Source: Falciphora oryzae
Taxonomy: Eukaryota > Ascomycota > Sordariomycetes > Magnaporthales > Magnaporthaceae
Direction: 5' to 3'
Length of the DNA stretch: 64,000 nt
NCBI GenBank assembly: GCA_000733355.1
Contig: JNVV01000004.1
Coordinates: 724,181 to 788,180 of the forward strand
Of the stretch, positions 1 to 11,479 are shown in pieces (position 1 is the stretch's first letter; each line of letters opens with the position of its first letter). The notes under the pieces were generated by a model. That model was not told the DNA's origin. It saw only the letters and a list, made by a program, of their open reading frames with translations, and searched no databases. The translations under genes and the position numbers were made by a program.

Positions 1-1929
1 AAATAGGCAGCACTTTATAGGCCAATTTGGCAGCCGGTACGCGACTTGGAAAGGGCAAATAATAAGATTCGGGATTTCCATAAGCAGCACTTTAACAAAC
101 CCGGACTACCGGATTGGTAGCGAGACCCGGGCGAAACGCGAACGGGTAACTAAGGGATAGTTAGCTACGCGCAAAGGGTTAGGGAAAAGGCAGTAATATA
201 ACCGAAACTTGGGGGCCGATTTAGGGGCAAACTTAGGCAAAACTCGAACCAATAATAAAGCGGTTGTAAAACGTAAGTAGGGAAGAAGCGAAAATAAAGC
301 GGAAAATAATCGAACTACCCAAAGCGAGCCTACCCCGGGGCCGAAGCCATTCCATTAAAAACTAACTATTTGTTTAATTCTGGGACGCACGCCGGCGTCT
401 CACTAAACCAGCCCATAAAGGGCGAAAAAGAAAACGGGACGAAATTTTAGCGGAAAGCAGGATACGTTATTAGAACCAAACGCGGCGCGGTTAATACCGC
501 GTAACGCCGGCGACGTGGTCGCGGAACCGTATTATTAAACGGGTATAACGGCGTTCGTAACGAAAAAACTCGGTTTAAATTTCGTTATTTTCGCTATCGA
601 TTTAGCTAGCGTCCCGCTCCAGCGAAGCGCTTTCGTTAAAGTGTTTGGTATAAATGCTATAGGCGTCGCAAAAAGCGACGCGGAAACGCTTTTTAGCGGC
701 GGTCTAGCTGTTATAACCCGGGTTACCGGCACTAATGCGTAATTGCACGCGAATAATATTAAAGCAAGGACGGTAGCGAAACGACAGGAGCAAACTCACT
801 AGGTTAAAGGCGTCCTATACCTTAGCTTTTTAGCGGCGGCGCCGGGGAGTTGACGCGGTACGATTGGCGGCGAACGCGGCGCGGCGAGCTTGGACGATAC
901 CTTCGAAATTATTTCCCTATTACGAAGTTAATAGGCAGCAGGACGGCGGAACGGGGGCGGGATATTTACGGCACGCGACTTTTGCAAGCCGGTTTCGCCG
1001 TAGCGATTACGGACAGCAGTTTTAGTACCAACGAAGGCAGCGAACAGGGCGGAAACCGCTTTGCCGCCGGCGATACGACATTCCGGCGGCATAACGTAAT
1101 AGTTGTTAAAAGGATTATTTTCCGCACGCTTTTCGGCGGATAGGAATATGTAGCTATAATTAAAGAACTCCTAACGGCCGTGCACTTAAAAGATTTCGGC
1201 GGCACCGACGAAAGCGATTATATCGTAAAAATCTCCTTCTATTAAAGCGATCGGCTGCCAAGCGAAGCGTTAGCGAAACCGGATTTAAGGATACGAAATA
1301 GGCGGAACGACGGCGCGGCGCTGGCAGAACTAACCTTTCTATACGGTTTGTGGCGGGAATTGCATTGGTCGCAATGAATAAACGAGCCGGAAATGCGATT
1401 AGCACCAGTTTATAAACAGGGAAACGCTATACTAGCTTTGTTATTAAATCGGACGGTCGGGTGGTTAGCGCTAAAGCAGCGATAGTATTGGAGTTAGTGC
1501 GTCCGGAAGCAAAAAATGCAAACGGATTTGGTTAAAGGAAATAACCAGATGTCGCCGGGGGTGCTTATAACAGGCGCTATCGTAACGACGGGCAGCGGGA
1601 CGTCGTGGAAAGGGATGGTGGATCGCGAGCGTAAGGGCGGCGGGAAGGAGAGGACGCGTTGTCGGGAACGTGGAGGAAAAATACCCGACCGTAAAAAGTA
1701 AAAGGGAGGAGGTAAAAAGTTTTCCTGAAAGAAAGGAAGCAAAAAAAAGGAAAGGGAAAACTAAAAAGCAATCGGAAGGGGACGCGCCTTCCGGTTTGGG
1801 AAGGCACGCCTTATTACTATAGCAAAAGCGCCGCGCCACAACCAATGCGCTAGCGCCACGCCAACCAAACGACGCTACGAAAGGGAAATACCATTAAAGC
1901 GCAGTTAGAGGACCAATTGCGGTTTAAAG
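1..1929 (+). mobile_element. Degraded 3' part of an unidentified plus-strand retroelement
   Basis: In frame 1 the first 200 bases read as a protein-like stretch (for example IRDFHKQHFNKPGLPDW) interrupted only by TAG/TAA codons, as expected when CAG/CAA codons suffer RIP. The final 60 bases read as a basic and acidic tail ending QLRFKGGVLL over a purine-rich run (aaaggagggg, about 1917-1926), which resembles the gag-pol tail and polypurine tract just before a 3' LTR. No reverse transcriptase or integrase motif is visible in between. The middle (850-1850) is CG-rich with many short overlapping frames, none of which I recognise. The element type is therefore inferred only from its 3' end. Confidence 0.35.
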
Positions 1930-2027
1930 GAGGGGTACTGTTACGGGACCAAGCCCAGCACACCTGTATTTAGCTAAAGATCCGCCGGCCCCCTCCGGGG
2001 CCAGCGGTCTTTCTCCTTCGTGCAACA
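1930..2027 (+). repeat. Possible 3' LTR, truncated
   Basis: The sequence begins TGTTACGGGACC directly after a purine-rich tract and ends GTGCAACA, so it has TG..CA-type ends. It holds a small GC-rich palindromic stretch (ccggccccctccggggccagcgg). The second LTR is outside the window, so this cannot be checked by pairing. The minus-strand element A begins a few bases later, so the LTR may be cut short. Confidence 0.3.
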
Positions 2028-2040
2028 ACAAACCTTTAAC

Positions 2041-3110
2041 CTAGTACCTAGCTGCCGCGCTGTGACAGTCGCAATCGTAACGTGCTAGGTGCTGAATGCT
2101 GATAACGGGGTGGATTTGTGACTTTTTATTGCCGGTGTTTTTGAAGTTGAGTTTATAGGCGAAGGGGGAAACCTTTTTTAAAACCGTATAAGGGCCCTGG
2201 CGGCGGGGTTTCTCCTTTTCCATTTGGTGCTTGCCTTTGGGCTTGTACTTTTTTATAACCAGCCACACTTTATCGCCTACGTAATACTTCTCGTAGCGAT
2301 GGTTGGCGTTATAAATCCGCTTGTTTTCGGCAGCAGCGACGTTTATGGCGTATAAAGCATTCTATTGGAGATGCTTTCGGAGAAAAGGTAGGTCGTTAAT
2401 GTTTCGGGGAAGCTTTTTAGTAGTAATGCGGTTTAGCGGTCCGTGGATTTTAAACCCGAACAAAAACTCGTGTAGGTTATAGTTAAACGCTGTAGTGTAA
2501 GCATTGTTAAAGTTTCATTAAAAAGCAGGGATTATTTTTATTTATGGGTTGTTAAAGGTTATGGCGTGGTAGCGTAGGGCAAGCTCCACACTTTAGTTTT
2601 TGCGTTTTAATTAGCTATCGGCTTGCGGGTGGTAGGCCGTGGTTATAGCGAGCTTGGTGCCGAAGGTCTTTTAAAGGGTGGTTTAAAAGGCTGATGTGAA
2701 TTTGGCATTTTTATCGGAGATTAGGGTTTTTGGATAGGCCCAATCTCCCAGTATCAGGTGCCGGCCAAATATTTTGGCCTAGTCCTTTGCCGAGTATTCG
2801 TTGTGGCTTAGGATTAGGAAAGTCCGCTTGGAGGTTTTGCACGTTACGGTAAGCAGTGCGTTATAGAATTCGAAGGCCTTATTTAATTAGAGGGTGTTGG
2901 CCGAAGGTACGGTAGGTAGGGTTGTGATAAAGTCGAAACAGAGGGTGCTTATGGGTTCGGCCGGCGCCGGTATGGGTTGAAGGGTGCCGATTGGAAGTTG
3001 GTTGTTTTGCCTATTGGCGCCGCACTCGTAGCATTTGGCTAGGTAGGTTTCGACGAGTTTTTTTTTGCGTTTAAAATGCAAATAACTTAATGATTTTATC
3101 ATCCTTAATT
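2041..3110 (-). pseudogene. Element A integrase and C-terminal tail
   Basis: The minus-strand frame gives an integrase zinc-binding region (about 3102-2887) with HFKRKKKLVETYLAKCYECG followed by a core start like ISTLCFDFITTLPTV. It ends at 2268-2041 with a Ty3/gypsy integrase tail (KPRRQGPYTVLKKVSPFAYKL, then HPVISIQHLARYD). That tail corresponds to the fold after the integrase core that usually reads HPVVSVxHL. Several TAA/TAG codons interrupt the frame between 2270 and 2886. Integrase would insert the cDNA, but this copy is inactive. Confidence 0.7.
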
Positions 3111-3360
3111 TACCGAAATGGTGGCGGTTATTATGTGCGTCCGTTAGGATTTTTTAAATAAGGGGCTTAGGGATAACGAGCCTTTTTAGGCCTTTTATAT
3201 TATTATATAGCAGTCTGTTTTCGACGCGGAACGGGTGGCCCAGCTTAAAAGCGTTAGTAACGACCTTGTTGTCTGGAGGGGGCTTGCCTCCTTGTGGCGT
3301 TGCCAGGTTTGTAATTATTTTGTTATAGATCGCGTCGTTTTTATAAGCCTGGACAAAGCG

Positions 3361-3786
3361 CTAGTGCATTTTATCGCTTATTTTAGCCTTTGCTGCTATT
3401 AAAATACAGTCCTTTATAACGTTAACGTGGTCCCAAACGGTGTTAAAGATCGGGGTGTCCTCTTTGGTTCGGGTATTTGGGTCCGTGGCCGTTAGGAGCC
3501 GAGAGAAAGCATCGGGCACGAGGTTAAGACGGCTTAGGATATGCAGCATTTTAAAGCCGTACTTTGCTAAGTAAATAAATGCGTTAACAAGGCGGCGGTT
3601 GGCGCGGTTAGTGCTGGTTGTATTTAGTAAGGTTTTATTAACGATGCCTATGGTTAATTCGTGGTTCGTTAAAACGATGGTTTGCTTATTGCTTAAATGC
3701 AAAGTAGTGCGGAGCTTTTTGCATGCCCAAACCAAACACGCCACCTTTAACTCCAAAGGGCCGTAATGCAGCTCCGGCTTTGTCAA
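3361..3786 (-). pseudogene. Element A RNase H domain
   Basis: An uninterrupted 141-residue piece opens with ELHYGPLELKVACLVWACKK and includes IVLTNHELTIGIV, matching the Ty3/gypsy RNase H pattern (usually ..Y.PxELEVACLVWA.. and VLTDHxxT). The third catalytic aspartate of the TDH motif reads N here (LTNHELT), as a G-to-A change would give. LVPDAFSRL is the typical 'xxADALSR' end of the domain. It lies in register with the integrase frame. Confidence 0.75.
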
Positions 3787-3789
3787 ATA

Positions 3790-4900
3790 GCGAAAAATAA
3801 ATATAATGGGGTTTATTGCTATCGCCGGGATATTATTGCGAAAGCGTCGGTTTTAGGTATATCCATTTTTAAAATGAAAAGCGGCAACTCTGAAGTTTCG
3901 CATTAAGCTCCCGTCGATTTGGAAGTACAATGTTTTGTTTGGATCCGCGTGCGAAAGTTTTAGCTCGTTGCACAGAATTTTTTAAAAAGCCTGGAAGCTT
4001 TCGATTTCCTTTTTGGTTGGGGTGAATTTCGTAGCCTTAGCGAAGGCCATGCGTTAGCCGTAATTGCTTGTTTCGAAACGGCCAGCTTTACGCCCTTTTG
4101 CTAGCAGCGCCGTTTTGCGCTTTTAAAGGGGCTTAGCAAATTGCGCGTAGTAGGGGATTATAAATCGTAGGAATCTGGTGGTTCCGATATAGGACTCGAG
4201 CTTTTTTAAAGTCGACGGTATAATCCAATCCTTAAATCCCTGGATCTTTGATTTTGTAATGGACAGGCCTAGCGAGTTAACGTAAAAGCCCAGAAGCTTA
4301 ACGCTTTAATAGCTTACATACGATTTGGTTAGGGAAATAGAGATTTTTTTATCCTCGAATAGGCCTAAAATGGTTTCCAAATGCTTGCAGTGGTTTTTAA
4401 AGGAGTCGTTGAAAATGACAATATCGTCAATAAAGGCGCGGCAAAAGTTTTTATAAAGGCGCAGCTTTTTATCCATATATCGCTATGCGTAAGCTGGCGA
4501 ATTTTTATAGCCTATTATCGCCATTATGAAAATTTCCAAACTTCGGTAACTGACTATTGTAAGTTTGTTGCGGTTGAAAGGGTGTACTATAAATTGGAAA
4601 AAAAAGGAGGTTGTATCGATTATTGTGATTTAAAGTTTGCCGCAAATAAAGTTTATAACATCCTGTTATAGGGGCAAAAGGTAGGCGTTAGGCACAGAAA
4701 CTTTGTTAAGTTGCCGTAAATCGACGACGATACGTCTTTTGTCTTTTCCGTAAATACGGCGCCAAATTACGAACATAGGGAAGGCGAAGGGAGTGGAGCT
4801 TTTTAGCTATACGAGTCGACCCTTTTTATACATAACGTCGTATTTTTTGTTAATAAAGTCGCGGTCCTTTTTGGATATTATATAGGGTCGGTTAAAGAGC
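3790..4900 (-). pseudogene. Element A reverse transcriptase region (stop-riddled)
   Basis: The segment sits between the protease-side frame and the RNase H, where the reverse transcriptase of a gypsy pol belongs. It is open only in short pieces because of TAA/TAG codons. The plus-strand frame 4381-4671 is a shadow of it. I infer the domain mainly from position and register and did not read a clean catalytic YxDD motif. Confidence 0.5.
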
Positions 4901-5202
4901 TTAGCTTTAAGTTATTAGTAGTTATTAACGAGTAGGATCCGCATTTAGTCCTTTAAGGGTATTTCGATGGGTCCTGAATCTTTAAAAACTGATTTAAATT
5001 TGTTATAGATCTTTTGGAGGGTCCGAGCTTTGGCTGGGTCCTCGTTAAAGATGTAAATGCCGTTTTTGGTTATTAGCGCGGGTGCTTTGTTTGGTGTTTT
5101 AATGCCGAAAAAGGATAACTTTTTAGGGACTTTGGGTATTTTTTCGGAAATGCTGTCGACGTTGGGGAGTGCCGAATCGGGTATGGTAACGTTTTAGGCT
5201 CC

Positions 5203-5664
5203 CTACGTAATGGCGAAAACTGCGTTTAAAACGGAGGCGTGGTTAGTCGGAGACGGCGGTGGCTTTGCAGAAGGCGTTGGGTTGATCAGTTCCTTAATTT
5301 CGTCAGTTATTACGAATTTGGCGTTTAGGGATTTCCCGAAGTTGTTAATAGGGGGTGCTAGCGAGGGCTTGTAAATCCCAAGGGTCGTTAGGAAACCTCG
5401 CTCCGCTCCTGTTATGCTGGAGGCTGTCGTAGCTAGGCCTAGGATTCTGGCGGCAGTTGCAATGGCCGCGGCGCCGCACGCCAAAATCTTTTTGGCCTTC
5501 CCGAAGTCGATGACCGTATGCATTTGGTTTAGGTTTTCCTGAACGGTTGCAAGCCGAATCTTCCGAAATATTTTGACTTTATAGTTAAGCATGTTATGCA
5601 CTAAATATACGCTTATGGTGTAATTTACGATGGCGTTTACGGCTACGGGGTAGATACCCGCCAT
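5203..5664 (-). pseudogene. Element A gag-pol linker / protease-side frame
   Basis: A 153-residue open piece is in register with the downstream RNase H and integrase pieces. It includes VDFGKAKKILACGAAAIATAARILG and a proline-rich stretch (INPTPSAKPPPSPTNHAS). No certain DTG/DSG protease triad is visible, so the function is assigned by position only. The sequence continues to 6237, where element B is inserted. Confidence 0.45.
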
Positions 5665-6232
5665 TAGGAGGTTTTAATCCTTTAGGAGGGGCGCGTTGTA
5701 TTTAATTAGGATAAGAGCGCTTTTTCCGGGTGCCAGTTTAAAGGTTTTAAAGTTTTATACCTTGCAAACGACTGGCTTGCTTTTGCGAAGCATTATAAAC
5801 GGCATAAAGAAATGGTCCTTTAGGAAGTACATGAGGTTAGTTCCAAAGTTGATACACGCTTTACGTGGCTTCAGCTAGGCGGTACCTAACAGGCAGCCTA
5901 CGTCGAGGTTATCCACGACCCAGGCGTTGGCGGCCTTTAGCACCAGGCCTTGTTTGCCGTTAACTTTAATGCCGGGCATGTAAAAGCTCCAGGTTGCGTA
6001 ATGGGTAGCCCCTTTAGGGCGTGCGCTATTCCATCCCTTAAGCATTAGCTGGGTGCCTTAAGGGGCTTCCGTTAAAACTGCTGATGGGAAGTTGGTTTTT
6101 AGCTATTAAGCGTCGATTATGTCGCGTCCTAATCCTATATCGGTGCATAAGGTAATGTTTAGGGACTGGATAAAAGCCCGCATTTGGATTTGTTGCCACG
6201 TATATCCTTCGAAAACGGCGTTGTTTATCTCC

Positions 6233-6237
6233 TTAAT
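6233..6237. repeat. Target site duplication of element B, left copy (TTAAT)
   Basis: TTAAT immediately precedes the 5' LTR and recurs at 13209-13213 immediately after the 3' LTR. A 5-bp duplication is standard for Ty3/gypsy integrases. Confidence 0.9.
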
Positions 6238-6522
6238 TGTCACACGGAAGAACCTGTGGACTTACCTAATCGGCCCCATAGAAGGTCCGGGAACTGGTAT
6301 AGGTGCCTAACGGCCCCGAGGCCTAAAGGCCGAAGGCCGGAGGGGCAGTGTGAATCATGTACTTGATACTTCGCACGGATCACAGGGTGGTTTATATAAA
6401 CCCTGCTATCTCCTATGTTTTCCATGAGAAATTCCTTCTTCCTCAAGCATCTTTTAAGCCCATAGAAAGATTATTTGCAATATAGAGATCCTTTTCCAAG
6501 CCGTTTTTAACCCTTTGTTACA
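6238..6522 (+). repeat. Element B 5' LTR
   Basis: The 285-bp repeat begins TGTCACACGG and ends TTGTTACA. It holds a self-complementary TATA region, ggtttatataaacc (6389-6402), likely the promoter. Differences from the 3' LTR are C/T or G/A exchanges, and this copy carries more T and A. A third copy is the solo LTR at 42553-42838. Confidence 0.92.
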
Positions 6523-7099
6523 AATAATTTTTTTACGTTTTACCCCTTAACGGAAGCCTTACTATCTTTTTTCCTAAGCTTTGGAAAGGCCCTGTTAATC
6601 GATACCCCCAAACCCCAATTGTTGCTTTTTTTAGCGAATAAAACCTTGGGGCCATACCATAGACATTTTGACTGTTACCGGTGTTTTCGAACGGGTGAAA
6701 GCGAGAAGAATATACAGGAGGGTCGTTTTACCCTTTTAGTCGCCCTGGAGAAACCACGGGACTTTAGAAGAGGCCGGAAATTCTCCTTTGTACCTTTGGG
6801 ATTTTACTTTGCCTAGGAATATAGGGAACCGGACCCCTTTATTTCGTTTGCAACGATATTTTTTTCCTTATTAAGCGATTTTGGCATGCCGGTTATGGAA
6901 TCCCTTTTTTTGCCTAGCGATTCCGGTATGCCTGCCGATACCATGCCGGCCTAATTTGAAAAAGCGGCTGGAAAAGCCCCCGAAGGCCCCTCCCGGTTTG
7001 CATTGAGAGAACGTTAAGATACATTTATGTTCGACGATTAAGGGGCACTTATCCTGTATTTGGTACCCCTTTTTAGCATGGCCCTCGAACAATAAGCCT

Positions 7100-9208
7100 T
7101 TATATCCGTAGGACGCTTTTAGGATCCCCCGGGCTGGATGATTGAAATCTAGCGGGAATTTATTAGTACGTACGAAGCAATTTCGGCCCTATCCCGAAAT
7201 GTGAGCTAGGAAATTTTCGCCGATCGGGAACAAATCCGCGAAATCAGGTCCTATTACGACCACATTACCCACGCGTATAGTACCGTCGTTTCCTTATATA
7301 AGGAAGGTTTGATCGCTTTTGCCGAGCAATAAAAGGCATTCCGGTAACGGATTATCGGAGAAAGCCAGGTATTTGCATAATAAGTTTGGGCTACGATTGC
7401 TATTTTGGCTAAAGAGTAACAAACCCGTTCGGAGGCTTTAATTTAGTTCCGGGACGTTATTCGGGCCTAACAAAACCATTTGCAAAACTTACAAACACGA
7501 TTTTCCACTTTCGAAAAGGGAGTTACTAACTGGGCCGTCGATAAGGATGCTTAGATCTAGGATTTCTTAACTAAGGAGCATGTTTCGCCCGAAGCTTTTA
7601 CCGAAGCCGAGCGACGTATACTGGCCTAAACTCGCCAGTTTGTTAAGGACGCCGTACGGGAAAGCCGGCGGCTTGTAGCATAAGGAAAGCGGCCTAAATC
7701 GGCTACTGTATTTTCGGCTTTGCAACGATCGTTTTAATAACCCGGATTAAACCGAAGCTTTCCCTAGGACGTACCCGTTTTTACTAGGGAAGATAGGGCC
7801 GAAGTTGATACCGATATATTTCCGCTTTCCGCTTTTAAATAAACAAGCTCGATAGCGCGGGAACGGATTGTTGGATCGAACGTTGGCTTGCTAGCCGCAT
7901 AAATAGAACGGACCCTAAGGGATTTACAAACCCGAGCAAATTAAGCCCGCATAAGCATTACGCCGGGACGGATATAAGGATAACCCGCCGGTAATCCGGA
8001 CTTTTCGGACTTTTCGGAATCGGATGATAGCGATAATAACCTGCTACTAAAACTTCCTAACCGAAGGTTACGGTTGTTCCGATTACCTTTTCCGCTAAGC
8101 GATAAGGTTTTGCAACCCCCTAAGGGAATTTTTTAAAGTACGGTTTTTATAGTTAACCCCGTGCAATTTAAAACCCTTAGCGCTTTCGAAGGGGATCGCA
8201 CCAAATTTAAAGATTGGTGGTTCGTAGTACAGGCTTATATAAACGCCTGCCCCTAAAGTTTTACGGGTGACCCGTACCGCATTATTTGGGTTAGGTCCCT
8301 TTTAAAAGGAGCCGCCCTCCAATGGCACGTAGCTAGGGCACGTTTACTGGAATCTATAAACGTTTAAAATTCCTGGAAAGGATACGTTTCGTTGCTGGAG
8401 GAATATTATAAAGACCCTAACGAGGAACGAACCGATATTAAAAAGCTCCGGTTTTTAAAATACAACGGCGATATCGTTAGTTACCTAACGGAGTTGGGGC
8501 AGTACAATATTACTACCCGATGGACCGGTACGACCTTCCGGGATTTCGTCCGATTTTCGCTACTTGAAGGTATCGCCGATTTGGTATATGCTAATAAAGG
8601 TCGAATTTTTACGGACGACGCCGAATTTTTCGAAGCTTTCCAAAAGGCAGGGATCACTTACGAGCAAAAGCTCGCAGGTAGAGCCTCCATTAAGGCTTTG
8701 ATGCAAGGAACGGGCTAAAAGGAAAAGGGAAAAAACGAGCCCGCTTCGAATTAGGAGCGTTCGAACGCGGGCCGTCGCCGCGGCAAGGGTTCCAAAGACA
8801 GGAACCCAAGTCCATCCTCAAGCTCCCGTTCCGGAAAGAAAGCTAACGATAAAAAGGCCGCCGACAAAAAAAAACAACATTTGGACTACTACCAAATTAG
8901 CACTCGAAGGAATCGAACAACGCGATATCGACGCACGAAAGTTGGCCAAAGCCGATTGCTGGCGCTGCGGAAAAGAAGGGCACTATACGTTAGAATGCTA
9001 CGCTAAAAAGGACACCAACGGCAAAGAACTCCTTCCTACACCAGCAAAAACGGCCGGTGCCAAATCCATCCTTAAACGCTTTATAACAGACGAACAAAAG
9101 GAACAGCCACAGGCTAAAAAGGCTAAAATCGCTGGCTTCACCTTAGAAGCCCCGAGCGAACCACGAATCTTTGAATTATCAAATTCGGAATCGGACGATA
9201 ACTGTTAA
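7100..9208 (+). pseudogene. Element B gag with CCHC zinc knuckle
   Basis: A gag core reads about 8160-8718 (SAFEGDRTKFKDWW..VVQAYINA, then LLEEYYKDPNEERTDI), typical of fungal Ty3/gypsy capsid proteins. At 8942-9208 a zinc knuckle CWRCGKEGHYTLEC has the C-x2-C-x4-H-x4-C spacing used to bind RNA. The core is in frame 1 and the knuckle in frame 2, with the switch at an A9 run (8866-8874). Upstream of 8160 the frame is broken by many TAA/TAG codons. Confidence 0.8.
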
Positions 9209-9289
9209 CAACTATCGATTATTGCCGCCAACCAGTCCCGAAGGCCCTTAACGGATAAGGAACTCGCAAGACCGATCCTCCGCATATAT

Positions 9290-10660
9290 ATACGGGCGAG
9301 GGGATCGAAGGAGATACCTGTCCGGGTCCTTTTAGATGGAAGCAGCGATACGAAGGTCATGTCGGACAAAATAGCCAAGCAACTCCCAGGTTACTTGGTT
9401 GACAGAGCTATCCCTCGCGTAATGACCTCCTTTTTAGGGAAAATCGAACCAGAGGCCGGAAAGCAACTAGTCGTCGACGTTACCCTCCGGCACAAAACGC
9501 ACTATTTTACGGAAACGTTCGAAATCAGTCCTACGGATCCAGATTGCGATATTATCCTGCCCTTCGCATGGCAAAGGCAACACCTACCGCTGGGGTTACT
9601 AGATCGCGACCTTCGGGATATCCGGATGGATTCGGACAAATGCCGGAAGTGCAACAAGCCCCGGGCCCGAAAGCTACAGGATTTACGGCCGCCCAAAGGC
9701 TTACGCCTTCGGGAGAACATAAAAACAGTCGAGCCCGCGATTATTGCCGCTATTAAATACGGGCACGGTATTCCTTCCCTTAAGGAAGTAACCAAAGCGG
9801 ATTCGGACGGCCTCGAATCAGTGCCACAGGAGTTTAGGGAATTTCTCCCTATTATAACGGAAGCGGCTGCCACCCGTTTTCCCGATCATCAGCCCTGGGA
9901 CCACGAAATTCACCTTAAAAAAGGAGCTCAATTAACCCATAGCCCCTTGTACCTAATGAGCTAAAGGGAATTGGATGTTTTAAAGCCGTGGCTGGAAAAG
10001 CAGGTACGAATCGGTCGGGCCAGGCTATGTAAAACTGCCAATAGTTCGCCCCTTATGTTCGCAAAAAAGAAAAACCCCTTCGATCCCTTAAGGGTGGTGG
10101 TCGATTATAGGGACGTGAACGCTAAAACGATTCCAATTCGGTGCCTTATCCCGCTTATTACGGAGCTTTAGGATTAATTTCGGAATGCCAAATGGAAAAC
10201 GAAAATCGACCTTAAAACCGGGTTTAACCTAATTCGGATAAAGAAAGGGTACGAATGGCTTACGGCTTTCCGCTGCAAATACGGCGTTTTCGAATTCACG
10301 GTTATGCCTATAGGCCTTATTAACGCCCCCGCCACCTTCCAAAGCATAATAAACCATATTTTTATAGACCTTATCGATGCCGGGCTCTTCGTGTATTTGG
10401 ATAACCTTTTAATATACGCAAAAACTAAGGAATAATACGATAGTTTAGTAAAGGAAGTGCTTCGCCGCTTTACCAAATACAACCTGGCCGTAGCCCTTCG
10501 CAAATGCGTTTAGGGGGTACACGAAATCGAATTCTTTAGTTACATAATAGGACCCGAGGGCATCGCAATATCCAAGGACAAAGTTAATGCTATTATCTAA
10601 TAAAAAACCCCTAACTGCTTTAAAAACTCCCAATCGTTCGTTAGCTTTGCCAACTTTTAC
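9290..10660 (+). pseudogene. Element B protease and reverse transcriptase
   Basis: The frame continues from the knuckle. A protease-like loop VRVLLDGSSDTKVM sits near 9325. The reverse transcriptase follows with HEIHLKKGA, KKKNPFDPLRVVVDYRDVNA (about 10065-10125), FRCKYGVFEFTVMPIGLINA and the catalytic box YLDNLLIY (about 10395). The box is normally YxDD, so the second aspartate has become asparagine, as a G-to-A change would do. Stops (TAG/TAA) interrupt the frame at several glutamine-type positions. The copy cannot make active enzyme. Confidence 0.85.
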
Positions 10661-10799
10661 AAAAGGTTTATTAAAGGGTTTTTAGGAATCGTTAGGCTTA
10701 TAACGACGGCCAACGCCCTGCTAAAAAGCCAATAGCGATAAACTCCCGAAATGAAATAGGCCTTCGAAGCCCTTAAAGTCGCTTTCGTTTCGCCTCCGA

Positions 10800-11230
10800 T
10801 ATTCCGGCATTTCGACCCATCTTTTCCAGTACAAATTGAAATGGACGCTTCGGACTTTGCCTTTGGAGGGGTGTTATCCCAAAGGGACCCCGAAACCAAT
10901 AAACTGCACCCCGTTACCTTCTATTCACGCAAAATGTCGCCCGCCGAAATCAACTATAAAATTTACGATAAGGAACTTTTGGCGGCCGTCGACTGTTTCG
11001 CTAGGTGGAGGCATTACCTTAAAAGGGCAAAGCACCAAATAAAGGTTTATACGGATCACCGGAACCTCGAATATTTCCTAACGGCTAAAGTCTTTAATCG
11101 AAGGCAAGCTAAATGGGCATAACAGCTGGCTGGTTATTGGTTTATATTCAACTACCGGCCAGGAAAGCAAAATAAAAAGGCCGATATGCTGTCGAAATTA
11201 CCCCAGCATAAGCCTAAAAAAGGGGGGAGT
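10800..11230 (+). pseudogene. Element B RNase H
   Basis: MDASDFAFGGVLSQRD (10841 on) carries the DAS start of a Ty3 RNase H. YDKELLAAVDCFARWRHYL gives the E and H-side helix, VYTDHRNLEYF gives the TDH motif, and NKKADMLSKL (about 11170-11200) closes the domain. One frame spans 10841-11122 without a stop. It removes the RNA strand of the RNA:DNA hybrid in a live element. Confidence 0.87.
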
Positions 11231-11479
11231 AAGGATCAGCCGATTACGACGATCCTGCAAAAAAAACACTTCCCAGTAAGAATTTCGGCCTTGGAAAGAT
11301 AAAAAGATAACCCCATAGAAGAAGCTTTGCCGTAAGGAGCACCTTCTTTCCTCCTGTCCCCAGGCCGGCTTTGTAGTATTTTAGTTCTAAAGTGGGCTAC
11401 GGAATTTACTAACAAAGTTAAGCAAGCTGGTATATCGGATTCCGAATATTAGGGTCGCTTTTAAAAGCCCGAAAAGGGT

